Made by a program: the position numbers and the translations under genes | Notes under the pieces: generated by a model | The model's database searches: none | Told to the model about the DNA's origin: nothing | The model's input: the letters and a program-made list of their open reading frames with translations, nothing else | Shown: positions 8,524-18,198 of the stretch, in pieces | How positions within the stretch are numbered: the stretch's first letter is position 1 | Layout of the letters: each line of letters begins with the position of its first letter | From: Alteromonas sp. ALT199 | GTDB taxonomy: Bacteria > Pseudomonadota > Gammaproteobacteria > Enterobacterales > Alteromonadaceae | Length of the DNA: 64,000 nt | NCBI RefSeq assembly: GCF_018619335.1 | Contig: NZ_JAHHDX010000115.1 | Coordinates: forward strand, 1 to 64,000 | Direction: 5' to 3'

Positions 8524-9642
8524 TTAGATAATTACAAGCTCACCGCGTAAAGCGCCCGCTTGACGTAGCGCTTCTAAAATGGCCATTAAATCACCCGGTG
8601 CCGCGCCTACTTCATTTACCGCGCGTACAAGTTGGTCTAGGGTCACACCTGGTTCAAACTTAAACATACGGCTATCCGCTAGGTCTACATCAACAATTGA
8701 CTGTGTGGTTATGGCAGTTTGGCCATCTGCAAATGCATTAGGCTGCGATACCTGTTGATTCTCAGAAATAGTTACCGTTAAACCACCATGGGTAATTGCC
8801 GCTGGCAATAAGCGAACGTCGCTGCCTATTACAATTGTGCCGGTTCGGCTATTTATGACCACGCGGGCCGGTGCATCTGCTGGTGTAAATTCAAAGTTCT
8901 CCAGCGTAGCCAAGAAGCCTACTCGCTGACCTACATCCCGCGGCGCTGTAACCCGTACAGATGCCGCGTCGATAGGCTTTGCAATAATGTAGCCATTTTC
9001 AGGTTGCGCGCCCAAGCGTTCGTTAATAGTGTCTGCAAGTGCTTTTGCCGTTGAAAAGTCAGGATAATGAAGGTTAAGCGTTAGCGTATCGCCATTGGCA
9101 AAACCACTGGGGACCGATTGTTCAACCATAGCCCCATTGGGAATTCTGCCAACCGTAGGTGTATTCACTACAATGCGAGAACCGTCACCGCCTTGTGCGC
9201 CGAAACCACTTACTACAAGGCTACCTTGTGCTACCGCATAAACTTTGCCATCGACCCCACGTAGAAACGTTTGAAGAAGGGTCCCGCCTTGAAGGCTTGA
9301 TGCTTCGCCAACGGAAGAAACCGTGATATCAATAGTTTGACCCGGTTTTGCGAACGCTGGCAATTCAGCATGTACAGCCACCGCTGCAACATTCTTGATT
9401 TTGGGCTTAGTATTGGCATCTAAACTAATGCCAAAGTTACTCAGCATAGTTCTAAAACTTTGCTCGGTAAATGGACTCTGTTCACCGGTACCGGGTAAAC
9501 CTACCACAAGACCATACCCCACTAACTGGTTACTACGAACGCCCTGAATACTCGCTAAATCTTTAATACGTTGCGCCGCTGCTTGTGAAGATAAAAGCAG
9601 TGTTAATACGGCTAGTACAACTGATAATAAACGCATGTTCAC
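8524..9642 (-). CDS. flgI: Flagellar P-ring protein FlgI
   Basis: 372 residues, usual for FlgI. A Sec signal peptide ([15 protein letters not shown], cleavage near A23/Q24) is followed by the conserved start of the mature protein ([31 protein letters not shown]). FlgI forms the periplasmic P ring, the bushing in the peptidoglycan layer. The C-terminal stretch ([40 protein letters not shown]) is fully conserved. It starts 15 nt after flgH with AGGAGAG close upstream. M3 is a possible alternative start. Confidence 0.96.
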   Translation of the reverse strand: MNMRLLSVVLAVLTLLLSSQAAAQRIKDLASIQGVRSNQLVGYGLVVGLPGTGEQSPFTEQSFRTMLSNFGISLDANTKPKIKNVAAVAVHAELPAFAKPGQTIDITVSSVGEASSLQGGTLLQTFLRGVDGKVYAVAQGSLVVSGFGAQGGDGSRIVVNTPTVGRIPNGAMVEQSVPSGFANGDTLTLNLHYPDFSTAKALADTINERLGAQPENGYIIAKPIDAASVRVTAPRDVGQRVGFLATLENFEFTPADAPARVVINSRTGTIVIGSDVRLLPAAITHGGLTVTISENQQVSQPNAFADGQTAITTQSIVDVDLADSRMFKFEPGVTLDQLVRAVNEVGAAPGDLMAILEALRQAGALRGELVII

Positions 9643-9657
9643 TCTCCTACCAAAAGC

Positions 9658-10338
9658 CTAAAGAGGCCACCAAGTTGAATCAAAAAACTGAGTCAACCAA
9701 CCCTTTTCCTGCGCTCGAGCAAATGTCCCCGTACCTGAATATTGAATGCGAGCATTGGCTACTTTCGTAGACACTATTTCGTTCTCAGGGCTAATATCTG
9801 CAGGGCGTATAATGCCAGTTAGACGGATATACTCATCACCATGGTTCAACGTTAGCCACTTCTCACCGCGAATAACCAAATTATTGTTTGGCAATACGTC
9901 TACAACGGTTACCGAAATTGCTCCGTCTAAGCTGTTACTTTGGTTTGCTGCTGCATCACCGGTAAAATCGCGTGACGAGCCAATTCCTAATTGGATAGAT
10001 TGACCGCCAATATTTACCGCTTGGCCGCCAAGCCCCGTAATTGTATCTAGGTTTACATTGGTATCTTTGGCTGTAGAGGTATCTGCGGATTTACTCGCAG
10101 AAGTACTTTCGTTGAGAGTAACAGTAATAATATCGCCAACTCGCCTAGCGGTGACATCTGAATACAAACTGTTTGCCATGTGTGAACGAAACAAAGAACC
10201 ATCTTCTACCACGGTTTCACGCGGGTAATCTGGCACTACTGGCGCAAACGACGGGTCGTTGGCCTGAACGGGAGGTTCGTTTGTACTCGCGCAACCGCCA
10301 AGTATAAGTAATGCAGCAGATAAACCTAAAATACGCAT
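9658..10338 (-). CDS. flgH: Flagellar L-ring lipoprotein FlgH
   Basis: 226 residues. A lipoprotein signal ends in LGGC (C16 is the lipidated residue). FlgH makes the L ring in the outer membrane, paired with FlgI. Family sequences visible are GSLFRSHMANSLYSDVTARRVGDIITVTLNE and the C-terminal GIIRPADISPENEIVSTKVANARIQYSGTGTFARAQ. It lies between flgG (11 nt) and flgI (15 nt). Confidence 0.96.
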   Translation of the reverse strand: MRILGLSAALLILGGCASTNEPPVQANDPSFAPVVPDYPRETVVEDGSLFRSHMANSLYSDVTARRVGDIITVTLNESTSASKSADTSTAKDTNVNLDTITGLGGQAVNIGGQSIQLGIGSSRDFTGDAAANQSNSLDGAISVTVVDVLPNNNLVIRGEKWLTLNHGDEYIRLTGIIRPADISPENEIVSTKVANARIQYSGTGTFARAQEKGWLTQFFDSTWWPL

Positions 10339-10349
10339 GACGCTACCTA

Positions 10350-11138
10350 TTAAAGTTGCTGAATAACTTGACCAAGCATTTGGTCAACTGACGAAATAAC
10401 CTTCGAGTTCATTTCGTACAAGCGCTGGCTTTCGATTAGGTTCACTAACTCTTCGGTCACGTTTACGTTAGACGTTTCTAACGTGCCTTGAGAGATGTAG
10501 CCTAGTCCTTGAAGACCGGGAACACCTTGAATTGGCGCTCCGCTAGATGCAGTTTCCACGAACAGGTTTTGTCCGATTGGCTGAAGGCCCGTTGGATTAA
10601 CGAAGTCAGAGATATTCATTTGCCCCAATACCTGGGGTTCCGCTTGTCCGCGAATGCTCACGCTTATTTCACCATCTTGAGAAATAGTGATTTGCTGTGC
10701 ATCTTCTGGAACAGCCACTTCAGGCTGCAGTAAGAAGCCAGCGCCAGAGGTAACAATTTGGCCTTGGTCATTAAGTGAAAACTGACCGTTTCTTGAATAA
10801 GCAATCGTGCCGTCGGGCTGCAGAATCTCAAAATAACCACGACCTTGAATCGACATATCCAAGGCGTTTTCAGTGGTTAGCAAATTACCTTGCGTGTGTG
10901 CCTTTTGCGTAGCGACTACTTTTGAACCTGAACCAAGCATAAGCCCAGAAGGAAGCTCTGTGTCAGCTGACGAGCGACCGCCCGGCTGATTAATGTTTTG
11001 ATAAAGCAAATCTTCAAACACTGCACGGTCTTTTTTAAATCCCACGGTCGATGCGTTTGCTAGATTGTTAGACACCACTGCCACATCGGTTTGTGCGGCG
11101 TCTAATCCGGTTTTACTAATCCACAGTGCTGGATGCAT
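10350..11138 (-). CDS. flgG: Flagellar distal rod protein FlgG
   Basis: 262 residues, the usual length of about 260. FlgG forms the distal rod that crosses the P and L rings. The N terminus (LWISKTGLDAAQTDVAVVSNNLANASTVGFKKDRAVFEDLLYQ) and the C terminus (TSNVNVTEELVNLIESQRLYEMNSKVISSVDQML) are diagnostic. It lies 46 nt after flgF and 11 nt before flgH, inside the minus-strand flgF-L unit. Confidence 0.96.
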   Translation of the reverse strand: MHPALWISKTGLDAAQTDVAVVSNNLANASTVGFKKDRAVFEDLLYQNINQPGGRSSADTELPSGLMLGSGSKVVATQKAHTQGNLLTTENALDMSIQGRGYFEILQPDGTIAYSRNGQFSLNDQGQIVTSGAGFLLQPEVAVPEDAQQITISQDGEISVSIRGQAEPQVLGQMNISDFVNPTGLQPIGQNLFVETASSGAPIQGVPGLQGLGYISQGTLETSNVNVTEELVNLIESQRLYEMNSKVISSVDQMLGQVIQQL

Positions 11139-11184
11139 GTTAACCTCCGACGTTGCCTATTGGACAACGATGATAAAAATTCTA

Positions 11185-11928
11185 TTACAAGATGCGCAGT
11201 AATTGGTTACCGCGAGTATCAAGCTCTTCTGCCTGCTTCATCATTTTGACTTGTAGTTCGTAATGACGCTGAAGGCTTATCATGTCGACCATTTCTTCAA
11301 CAGCATTAACGTTTGAGCCTTCAAGCATTCCAGACATCACTTTGACGTTTGCATTTGCAGGCGCAATAGAACCATCTTCCATTCTAAACAAGCCGTCAGT
11401 GCCCCTTTCCATGTCTGCATAGTTTGGAGAAACTAACTTAAGGCGGCCGACTTCCTCGATGACATTGGCTGGAGCGCCGAGTTGTCTCATAGACAAAGTG
11501 CCATCGGCGGCGATATTAAGATTGTCTAGCGGGACAGGTAGAAATATTGGCCCGTTATCTCCTAAAACAACGCGGTCATGTATGTCTGTCAAAATTCCGT
11601 CGTCGCCTAATTTAAAGTTACCATCACGCGAGTACGCTTCTTGGCCATTTTGGTCCTGTACTGCAAACCAACCATCACCTTGGATAGCTACATCCAAATC
11701 GCGGTCAGTTTTAATCATCGGCCCAGACTCATAATTATTTGACGGGCTTTCAGTCATAGAGAATACGCGAGTTGGCAAACCTTCGCCGTAGGCCGGCATC
11801 GACCTTGCCTGCTCTAGCTGAGCTCTAAACCCAGTTGATTGTGCGTTAGCTAAATTGTTGGCCCTAATCCCCGTTGCTAAGAGGTCTTGGGATGCGCCAC
11901 TCGCTGAAATATAGAGAAGTTTGTCCAT
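11185..11928 (-). CDS. flgF: Flagellar proximal rod protein FlgF
   Basis: 247 residues, typical for FlgF. It has the rod N-terminal signature (LLATGIRANNLANAQSTGFRAQLEQARSM), the central DLDVAIQGDGWFAVQD shared by FlgF/FlgG/FlgE, and the C-terminal GSNVNAVEEMVDMISLQRHYELQVKMM. It is the first gene after the gap that follows flgE and has its own sigma-54 promoter (11968-11983), so it starts a second operon running to flgL. Confidence 0.95.
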   Translation of the reverse strand: MDKLLYISASGASQDLLATGIRANNLANAQSTGFRAQLEQARSMPAYGEGLPTRVFSMTESPSNNYESGPMIKTDRDLDVAIQGDGWFAVQDQNGQEAYSRDGNFKLGDDGILTDIHDRVVLGDNGPIFLPVPLDNLNIAADGTLSMRQLGAPANVIEEVGRLKLVSPNYADMERGTDGLFRMEDGSIAPANANVKVMSGMLEGSNVNAVEEMVDMISLQRHYELQVKMMKQAEELDTRGNQLLRIL

Positions 11929-11967
11929 GACTGACTTTTGACTCTGATTAAACCTTAAACAAGATTT

Positions 11968-11983
11968 TGCAAAGGCGATGCCA
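11968..11983 (-). promoter_or_regulatory. Sigma-54 promoter upstream of flgF
   Basis: The minus strand reads TGGCAT-CGCCT-TTGCA, a very good -24/-12 element (consensus TGGCAC-N5-TTGCW). It lies about 40 nt upstream of the flgF start and directly after the flgE terminator, splitting the cluster into flgB-E and flgF-L units. RpoN with a flagellar activator of the FlrC/FleR type is the expected control. Confidence 0.8.
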
Positions 11984-12047
11984 ACCTGTAGATTTTCAAC
12001 TCAAATGGGAAAAAGGATAGGTATTAGTTTGATATACATGGGAAAAT

Positions 12048-12070
12048 AAAAAAGCCGCTGTGCAGCGGCT
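12048..12070 (-). terminator. Terminator after flgE
   Basis: The inverted repeat AGCCGC (12053-12058) / GCGGCT (12065-12070) has a short loop and is followed on the minus strand by six T. It lies about 80 nt after the flgE stop codon and before the flgF promoter. Confidence 0.8.
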
Positions 12071-12150
12071 CTCTTAAATAGCGACAATAAGACGGGATTT
12101 ACGCGTCTGATGATTGCCGCTTTTTTTAAGCAAAAGGGCCTAAACCTTAA

Positions 12151-13536
12151 CTATCGAATGTTTAGAATAGTCTGGTTCAGTGAGTTATTCACTTCAAGCG
12201 CTCTAGAGTTAGCCTGGAAGTTACGCTGAGCTATGATCATATCGATAAGCTCGGTTGTCAGGTTAACGTTCGCTTGCTCAAGGGCCGATGAATTAATTTC
12301 ACCAAACGTACCGGTTGTAGCTTCACCCGCTAGTGCCTCACCGGAAAGAATACTTTCTTTCCACTGAGTGCTGCTCTCTTGCGTTAGGCCTTGCTCGTTA
12401 GAGAAGCGAACAAGCGCCACACGAACAATCGGCTCAGATGTACCGTTAGAGAAGGTAGCACGAACTAAGCCGTCAGGCCCTATATCGATACCCGTTAAGC
12501 GACCTACTGGCAAACCATCTTGTTCAAGTGAGGTTACTTCAAACGCTGAAGCAAACTGAGTTGGTTCGTTAGGCGTGGCATTATTCACATCAAGATTGAA
12601 ATCAATGCTTATCTGCTGCGTAGGATCTGAACCATTTGCAAGAATACCTGCTCCCAACGCTTCAGTCTGCATTTTAAAATCAAGTGTAGCTAACCCATCT
12701 GGCGTTTCCATACCAGAGAAATCACCACCCTGAGAGAAAATAAGTTTAGATGCTGTTACTGCATTACCTGTATTTCCGCCTACAGAGTTTACTGCTGTAG
12801 TAGGGTCGGTATCAGCGCCGGTTGAATCTGTCATATCAACTAGGGTATCGTCTATCGCGGTAGCAACATACCATTCATTATCTACACCTACCGTATTATC
12901 TTTAATGAAGTAATACGTCATTACGTGACTGTCACCTAGTGAATCATATACAGTGACTGACGTTGCCGCGTTGTACGTTAACGGATCTTCTGGGTCAAAA
13001 TCTTGCGGATCTAACGCAGCATCGCCGGCCGGTAAATTCATACGAAGATCAACTTCTGAAGTTTGCGCAGGTGAACCTGATGAATCAGGAATACGCACTG
13101 GCTCAGTGGTACTTAGCGCAACCGATGCGCTTGTACCATCAGAGTTAACTGGGAAGCCCAGTAGATTATCGCCGTTACTGTTAACAACAAAGTTGTCACT
13201 GTCGAGTTTAAACTGACCGGCACGAGTGAACGAGAAGTCACGAGAAGTGATTTCGGGTACGGTAGCAAAGAAACCGTTACCCGTAATCGCCAAGTCAAGC
13301 GATGTATTGGTAAACTGAAGGCTACCTTGAGAAAATTGCTGTGCAACTTCCTGAGTTAGTACACCATCACCCACTTTCGTTTTACCACCTGAAAGTAGTG
13401 ATGCTGCATAAACGTCACCAAATTCAGCACGTGATTCTTTAAAGCCAACAGTATTTACGTTTGCGATGTTGTTGGCGGTTACATCCAAATCTTTTTGTGC
13501 GGCAGAAACGCCACTCAGTGCGATATTAAAAGACAT
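12151..13536 (-). CDS. flgE: Flagellar hook protein FlgE
   Basis: 461 residues; FlgE polymerises into the hook, the universal joint between rod and filament. The N terminus (LSGVSAAQKDLDVTANNIANVNTVGFKESRAEFGDVYAAS) and the C terminus (ANVNLTTELIDMIIAQRNFQANSRALEVNNSLNQTILNIR) are classical. The centre is longer than in enterobacterial FlgE (about 402 residues). It lies 14 nt after flgD and ends the flgB-E operon, with a terminator 80 nt downstream. Confidence 0.96.
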   Translation of the reverse strand: MSFNIALSGVSAAQKDLDVTANNIANVNTVGFKESRAEFGDVYAASLLSGGKTKVGDGVLTQEVAQQFSQGSLQFTNTSLDLAITGNGFFATVPEITSRDFSFTRAGQFKLDSDNFVVNSNGDNLLGFPVNSDGTSASVALSTTEPVRIPDSSGSPAQTSEVDLRMNLPAGDAALDPQDFDPEDPLTYNAATSVTVYDSLGDSHVMTYYFIKDNTVGVDNEWYVATAIDDTLVDMTDSTGADTDPTTAVNSVGGNTGNAVTASKLIFSQGGDFSGMETPDGLATLDFKMQTEALGAGILANGSDPTQQISIDFNLDVNNATPNEPTQFASAFEVTSLEQDGLPVGRLTGIDIGPDGLVRATFSNGTSEPIVRVALVRFSNEQGLTQESSTQWKESILSGEALAGEATTGTFGEINSSALEQANVNLTTELIDMIIAQRNFQANSRALEVNNSLNQTILNIR

Positions 13537-13550
13537 TATTGATTCTCCTA

Positions 13551-14237
13551 CTAACTGCCGATTTGAATGACGTCATCAAGATTGATACTGACATCACCAT
13601 CCAAATTCAAAATTACGCCTTGACCACTGCCGGCCAAGCTTACACTTCCAACATGACGATTCACCGCGGTATTCAGCTGTACACCTTCACCGTTTAGCTC
13701 GCCAGTAGCGCTGATAACATATTCACCTGGTGCCATCTGGTTACCATGCTGATCTTTGCCATCCCACTCAAACTCAATGTTGCCTGCACTTTGCGTACCT
13801 GCATCAATGGTTTTAATAACTTCGCCAAACTGGTTCTCAATGCTAATTGTCATATTTTGAACCGTTTTTTCGTTAACAATGACGCCCGAGATCCCTTCCC
13901 CTTCGTTCGCCATGTAACCGACATTACCTTGAACTAGTACATTTTGACCGATGAGACTTGATGCCTGCAGTGCTTGATTCGAAGTCATTGAAGCCGCAAA
14001 CGACTCGAATTTTTCGTTTAGTTGGGAGATGCCGTCAGCCATAGTAAATGACGTCATCTGCGCCACCATCTGATCGTTATCAACCGGTGCCGTAGGATCC
14101 TGATTGGCAAGCTGTTCAGTCAACATAGAAAAGAAATCTTCCTGGGTTAACTGCTGCTCGGTACCATCGGCTATTTTGACAGTTTCTTCCTGCCAATACA
14201 GTTCAGTATTTAAGCCGGTATTATTTATGGTGTTCAC
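13551..14237 (-). CDS. flgD: Flagellar hook assembly (hook cap) protein FlgD
   Basis: 228 residues. FlgD caps the growing hook and is lost when hook assembly ends. The N-terminal signature LTQEDFFSMLTEQLANQDPTAPVDNDQMVAQMTSF is conserved, followed by SLIGQNVLVQG and a C-terminal Ig-like/FlgD region (EFEWDGKDQHGNQMAPGEYVISATG). It lies 31 nt after flgC and 14 nt before flgE. Confidence 0.95.
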   Translation of the reverse strand: MNTINNTGLNTELYWQEETVKIADGTEQQLTQEDFFSMLTEQLANQDPTAPVDNDQMVAQMTSFTMADGISQLNEKFESFAASMTSNQALQASSLIGQNVLVQGNVGYMANEGEGISGVIVNEKTVQNMTISIENQFGEVIKTIDAGTQSAGNIEFEWDGKDQHGNQMAPGEYVISATGELNGEGVQLNTAVNRHVGSVSLAGSGQGVILNLDGDVSINLDDVIQIGS

Positions 14238-14268
14238 TGATTAATCCTCACATTATTCAAGCGGCAAA

Positions 14269-14691
14269 TTACTGCCCTTGACCTAACTGCAGTACGCGGC
14301 GGAAGATTCGCTTGGTGGTATCCGCTACCTGTACATTCGTTTCATACGCTTTAGACGCTGACATCATGTTTGCCATCTCTTCGACAATATTGACGTTTGG
14401 CTTGTAGATATATCCATTTTCATCTGCCATTGGATTATTAGGCGAATACTCCACATTAAGCGGCGCGTCACTTTCCACAATACCTTTAACTTGAACACCA
14501 GCCCCCTTGGACTGATCCCGCATGGCGTCTTGTAACGCCGTTGCAAAAACAGGATGGCGAGCTCGGTAGGTTTCGTCATAACTGCTGCTTACCGAGTTTG
14601 CGTTGGCGATATTACTTGCCGTGGTATTTAGGCGTACATTTTCCGCCTCCATACCAGTACTCGAGATTTGCATTACATTAAATAAACTCAT
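14269..14691 (-). CDS. flgC: Flagellar proximal rod protein FlgC
   Basis: 140 residues. FlgC is a proximal rod subunit. It shows LFNVMQISSTGMEAENVRLNTTASNIANANSVSSSYDETYRARHPVF at the N terminus and KPNVNIVEEMANMMSASKAYETNVQV at the C terminus. It starts 2 nt after the flgB stop, which suggests translational coupling. Confidence 0.95.
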   Translation of the reverse strand: MSLFNVMQISSTGMEAENVRLNTTASNIANANSVSSSYDETYRARHPVFATALQDAMRDQSKGAGVQVKGIVESDAPLNVEYSPNNPMADENGYIYKPNVNIVEEMANMMSASKAYETNVQVADTTKRIFRRVLQLGQGQ

Positions 14692-14693
14692 GA

Positions 14694-15128
14694 CTATTGA
14701 CCTCCTGAGCTGAGCGCTTTTTTCATGCCTTTAATTTTTCCATTCAAAAATTCGAGACTAGCTTGGTAGCGCAAACCATTATCTAAAAATCGGTTTCTTT
14801 CCGCTTGAACTTCTACTGTATTACCATCACCAGTGTCGGGTTGAGTAGGAACGCGATATTGCATGTCAAAATTTGCCGCCACCGACGTAGAATTGCCGCT
14901 TAAGTGGCGATCATTGGTTCGCACCATCCCTGATGAAGCACGGTTGCCTGTGCCGCCTGAGGCTTCTTGCATCGCAGACTGCATGGCTTTATTGAAATCA
15001 ATATCCCTAGCTTTGTAACCAGGAGTGTTCGCATTGGCTAAATTACCTGAAATAACCTCCATACGCTCAGTTCGTATCGAAAGCGCTGACTCGTGAAAGC
15101 CCACCAGTTTATCTAGGTTAATAGCCAT
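14694..15128 (-). CDS. flgB: Flagellar proximal rod protein FlgB
   Basis: 144 residues from the ATG at 15128. I prefer this start to an upstream in-frame ATG (15170) because AGAGG sits 7 nt before it, and the protein then begins MAINLDKLVGFHESALSIRTERMEVIS, with the usual family length (about 138). ISGNLANANTPGYKARDIDF is the rod signature. It is the first gene of the flgB-E operon, with a sigma-54 promoter about 100 nt upstream. Confidence 0.93.
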   Translation of the reverse strand: MAINLDKLVGFHESALSIRTERMEVISGNLANANTPGYKARDIDFNKAMQSAMQEASGGTGNRASSGMVRTNDRHLSGNSTSVAANFDMQYRVPTQPDTGDGNTVEVQAERNRFLDNGLRYQASLEFLNGKIKGMKKALSSGGQ

Positions 15129-15230
15129 AACATGACCTCTGAAATACTTAAAAACACTTCGTGATGACAATATAAACGGAATGGTTAGCGTTAAACTTTT
15201 GCCGTTTTACTATCGTTTGTAGAAATAGTT

Positions 15231-15246
15231 AGCAAGGCAGATGCCA
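15231..15246 (-). promoter_or_regulatory. Sigma-54 promoter upstream of flgB
   Basis: The minus strand reads TGGCAT-CTGCC-TTGCT, a near-perfect -24/-12 element. Transcription should start near 15220, about 90 nt before the flgB ATG. It lies in the cheR-flgB gap and has the same TGGCAT core as the flgF promoter. Confidence 0.8.
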
Positions 15247-15330
15247 CAATGAGATTTTGACGGAATAATTGAAGGCAAAGAATTCGGCCTGAGTTCTAAA
15301 ATACTTTATTTATCAGACCGATAAGTTAGA

Positions 15331-16161
15331 TTATTTTTTTTGATAGTATAGGCCAGGGTGGCACTTAACCATGCTATAGATATCGCTTGCAGCACTGATA
15401 GATTCTGACGCGCCAAGAAATAGCACACCCTGAGGCTGCAGCTGTCCGGCAATTTGTTGCAGGATCCGCTGTTTAATTTCTGCCGAAAAATAAATTAGCA
15501 CGTTGCGGCAAAATACAATGTCGAAGCGACCAAGAGCGGCATAGCTTGTAAGCAGATTTAAACTTCTAAAACTTACCATACGGCGAACTTCAGGTTTAAC
15601 CTGCATAAGACCATCTGCATTTTCTTGGAAAAACGTTTGTCTTCGCTGTGGAGATAACCCCCTAGCAAGAGACAGTTCGTCATAGATGCCAGCTTCACAC
15701 TTCTGTAGCATTTCTGACGACAAATCCGTTGCCACTATTTCAACGCCCCCCCTTAAGACTCCCGGACGTTGGCGTTGAAATTCAAGTACTGACATTGCAA
15801 TTGAATAAGGCTCCTGCCCTGATGAACAAGCAGCACTCCAGATACGGATTTTTTGATTTTTTGCCGACAAACTAGGTAATAGGTCTTTTAATAGAAGATC
15901 ATAAGGATAGTTATCGCGAAACCATAGCGTTTCGTTGGTTGTCATTGCATCGATGACACTTTGTAGCAAGGTCCTATCAAAACCGCGCACAACAACATCA
16001 ATCAGTTCGTCTGCTGATTCGTATTTATACTTAAAAAGCAACGAAGCTAGACGACTACGAACGAGATACTGCTTGTTCTCCCCCAATACTATGCCGCATT
16101 GCTTTTCAAGAAACTCTCTAAACTTAAGGTAACTCGCAGGCGAAACGTCTTTATTAGCCAA
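15331..16161 (-). CDS. cheR: Chemotaxis protein methyltransferase CheR
   Basis: 276 residues. CheR methylates glutamates of chemoreceptors with S-adenosylmethionine in the cytoplasm. The N-terminal helical domain (SYLKFREFLEKQCGIVL...RSRLASL) is followed by the AdoMet-binding motif IRIWSAACSSGQEPYSIAM (residues 106-123) and FDIVFCRNVLIYF. TNETLWFRD is also typical. It starts 15 nt after cheV, as in the Vibrio/Pseudomonas flagellar cluster order cheV-cheR-flgB. Confidence 0.95.
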   Translation of the reverse strand: MANKDVSPASYLKFREFLEKQCGIVLGENKQYLVRSRLASLLFKYKYESADELIDVVVRGFDRTLLQSVIDAMTTNETLWFRDNYPYDLLLKDLLPSLSAKNQKIRIWSAACSSGQEPYSIAMSVLEFQRQRPGVLRGGVEIVATDLSSEMLQKCEAGIYDELSLARGLSPQRRQTFFQENADGLMQVKPEVRRMVSFRSLNLLTSYAALGRFDIVFCRNVLIYFSAEIKQRILQQIAGQLQPQGVLFLGASESISAASDIYSMVKCHPGLYYQKK

Positions 16162-16176
16162 TCCTTTTCTGCTCCG

Positions 16177-17106
16177 TTATTCGCACTCAGTCATCAGCCA
16201 CTTCTGTACAGCAGTCGCTAATTCGTCTGGGTGAAACTTCGCAATAAAATCGTCTGCACCAACTTTTTGAACCATAGCTTGGTTGAATACTCCACTTAGT
16301 GAAGTGTGCAGAACAACGTGAAGTTTTTGAAGTTCAGGGATATTTTTAATTTCTGCAGTAAGTGTATAACCATCCATTTCCGGCATTTCGATATCAGACA
16401 CTAGTACACCAACGCGATTTGTTACATCGCCATACTCTTCAGCTATCTCTTTAAGACGATTAAGTGCCTCAAGACCGTTTTTAGCAAGCTCAATTTCAAG
16501 ACCTAATGATGTAAGTGCCTTTTTCACCTGATTTCTCGCTACTGCCGAGTCATCTGCGATGAAAATGATTTTATTTTCTTGCCCTTCTGTCGTAAGACCT
16601 TCAGCAACATCAGCACTCACTTCAGCATTAAGCGGCGAGATCTCGTTAAGGATTTTCTCCACGTCTAATATTTCAATAAGTTCGTTTTCCACCTCAGTAA
16701 CCGCCGTCAAATAACTGGCTCGCCCTGTTCCTTGAGGGGGCGGCATGATGGCATCCCAATTAGTGTTAATAATGCGTTCGACTGCGCCAACCAAAAAGCC
16801 TTGAACAGATCGGTTGTATTCAGCAATAACGATAAACGCATTAGAGAGATCTTCAATTTTACGACCACGTGTAGCCATACTCAGGTCAATAACCGAAATA
16901 GTTTGGCCACGAATGTGTGCAACGCCACGAACCAATGGATTTAGTTTTGGCATCGCAGTAAGTGGAGGACATTGCAACACCTCTCGCACCTTGAAAACGT
17001 TAATACCGAACCGTTGACGACCGTTCAGTCTAAACAGCAACAATTCTAAGCGATTCTGCCCAACAAGCTGCGTTCGCTGGTTTACCGAATCTAAAATACC
17101 CGACAT
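16177..17106 (-). CDS. cheV: Chemotaxis coupling protein CheV (CheW-REC fusion)
   Basis: 309 residues. The N-terminal CheW domain (about 18-155; LELLLFRLNGRQRFGINVFKVREVL, VRGVAHIRGQTISVIDLSMA) couples receptors to CheA. The C-terminal receiver domain (about 180-305) keeps the acidic pair D185/D186 and the phospho-acceptor D238 in LVSDIEMPEMDG. The lysine of receivers is seen in IAKFHPDEL. It is first in cheV-cheR and divergent from flgA. No clear sigma-28 or sigma-54 element was found upstream. Confidence 0.95.
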   Translation of the reverse strand: MSGILDSVNQRTQLVGQNRLELLLFRLNGRQRFGINVFKVREVLQCPPLTAMPKLNPLVRGVAHIRGQTISVIDLSMATRGRKIEDLSNAFIVIAEYNRSVQGFLVGAVERIINTNWDAIMPPPQGTGRASYLTAVTEVENELIEILDVEKILNEISPLNAEVSADVAEGLTTEGQENKIIFIADDSAVARNQVKKALTSLGLEIELAKNGLEALNRLKEIAEEYGDVTNRVGVLVSDIEMPEMDGYTLTAEIKNIPELQKLHVVLHTSLSGVFNQAMVQKVGADDFIAKFHPDELATAVQKWLMTECE

Positions 17107-17378
17107 AGGTCACCTCAAAGTAATACTGGGCATGATCATTGCCTCTTGTAATAAAGATAGACAATATCACTAAAATTTTGCAGGTCAAACGACAGAAAAA
17201 TGACACCAAAGATTTATTTTAGCTTCACAAATGTTTCAACATTGCCTACTACTGATGCCATTGTTGAAGTAAATGCAGCCAGACCTTTGAGCTAAATTCT
17301 GTCAGCAAACCCGACATTAAAAACATGGATTTCCTTAAGCATAGTCAATAACTCGTAAACTGAACACGAAAAGTCATT

Positions 17379-18095
17379 ATGAAAAAGATAAACCAAAAAA
17401 TGCGGATCACATTCACTCGATCGATCGCTAGCTTAGTATTCGGTTTGCTTAGTGCACATTGCAATGCAACGGCGACAAACCATGAGCAAGTTGAAGAAGG
17501 CGCCAAGCAATACTTGATGAATCAAGTTTCTGATAGTTCGCAGAATACTAACATTGATGTCGATATTGTGAAGATAGACGATAGAATAAATATCCCAGAT
17601 TGCCCTACGGGTTTTCAATACAACGCCTCACAGCAAGCACTTAGCCAGTCCTACATATCAGTTCGAGTAAGCTGTAAAAATAACGAATGGTACTTATTTA
17701 CCAGCGGACAAGTAACGCGCACCAAAGAAATTGTGGTCACACAAGGGGCAATAAGTCCTGGGACAGTATTAACCTCATCTAATTTAACGAAGGCAAAAGT
17801 TGACGTAAGGCGACTACGCTATACCGCATTCACCGACTTAGAATCTTTGATTGGTGCCAGAATGAAACGTCGCATCACTGATGGTCAGGCAATACAATCA
17901 AATATGTTATGTTTTGTGTGCAAAGGCGATAGAATAACGATTACCGCAGAGGTAGCAGGAATGGAAGTTAAGACGGCGGGAATAGCTCAACAAGATGGCG
18001 TGGTAGGTGATAATATTAAAGTTGTTAACGCGAGTAGCCAAAAGGCCGTGGTTGCTAGAGTCGCAAGCCCTGAAGAAGTCGTGATACACTTATAA
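17379..18095 (+). CDS. flgA: Flagellar P-ring assembly chaperone FlgA
   Basis: 238 residues with a signal peptide (hydrophobic IASLVFGLLSAHC, cleavage near A30). FlgA is a periplasmic chaperone for FlgI. The C-terminal SAF-like region is visible (GAISPGTVLTSSNLTKAKVDVRRLRYTAFTD, ARMKRRITDGQAIQSNML, GDNIKVVNASSQKAVVARVASPEEV). It is divergent from cheV with a 272-bp gap and 103 nt before flgM. Confidence 0.92.
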   Translation: MKKINQKMRITFTRSIASLVFGLLSAHCNATATNHEQVEEGAKQYLMNQVSDSSQNTNIDVDIVKIDDRINIPDCPTGFQYNASQQALSQSYISVRVSCKNNEWYLFTSGQVTRTKEIVVTQGAISPGTVLTSSNLTKAKVDVRRLRYTAFTDLESLIGARMKRRITDGQAIQSNMLCFVCKGDRITITAEVAGMEVKTAGIAQQDGVVGDNIKVVNASSQKAVVARVASPEEVVIHL

Positions 18096-18136
18096 AAGTG
18101 GGCGTTAAATATCTACTATTTTGTTCTTAATTTAGC

Positions 18137-18163
18137 TAAAGATATTAGCCAAAAGGCCGATAT
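18137..18163 (+). promoter_or_regulatory. Sigma-28 promoter of flgM
   Basis: TAAA (18137-18140), exactly 15 nt, then GCCGATAT (18156-18163), an almost perfect FliA promoter. It lies 35 nt before the flgM ATG. It fits the known loop in which FlgM, the anti-sigma-28 factor, is made from a sigma-28 promoter. Confidence 0.85.
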
Positions 18164-18198
18164 ATATAACAGAGGCAAAAAAGTAGTGAGGACTAGAT

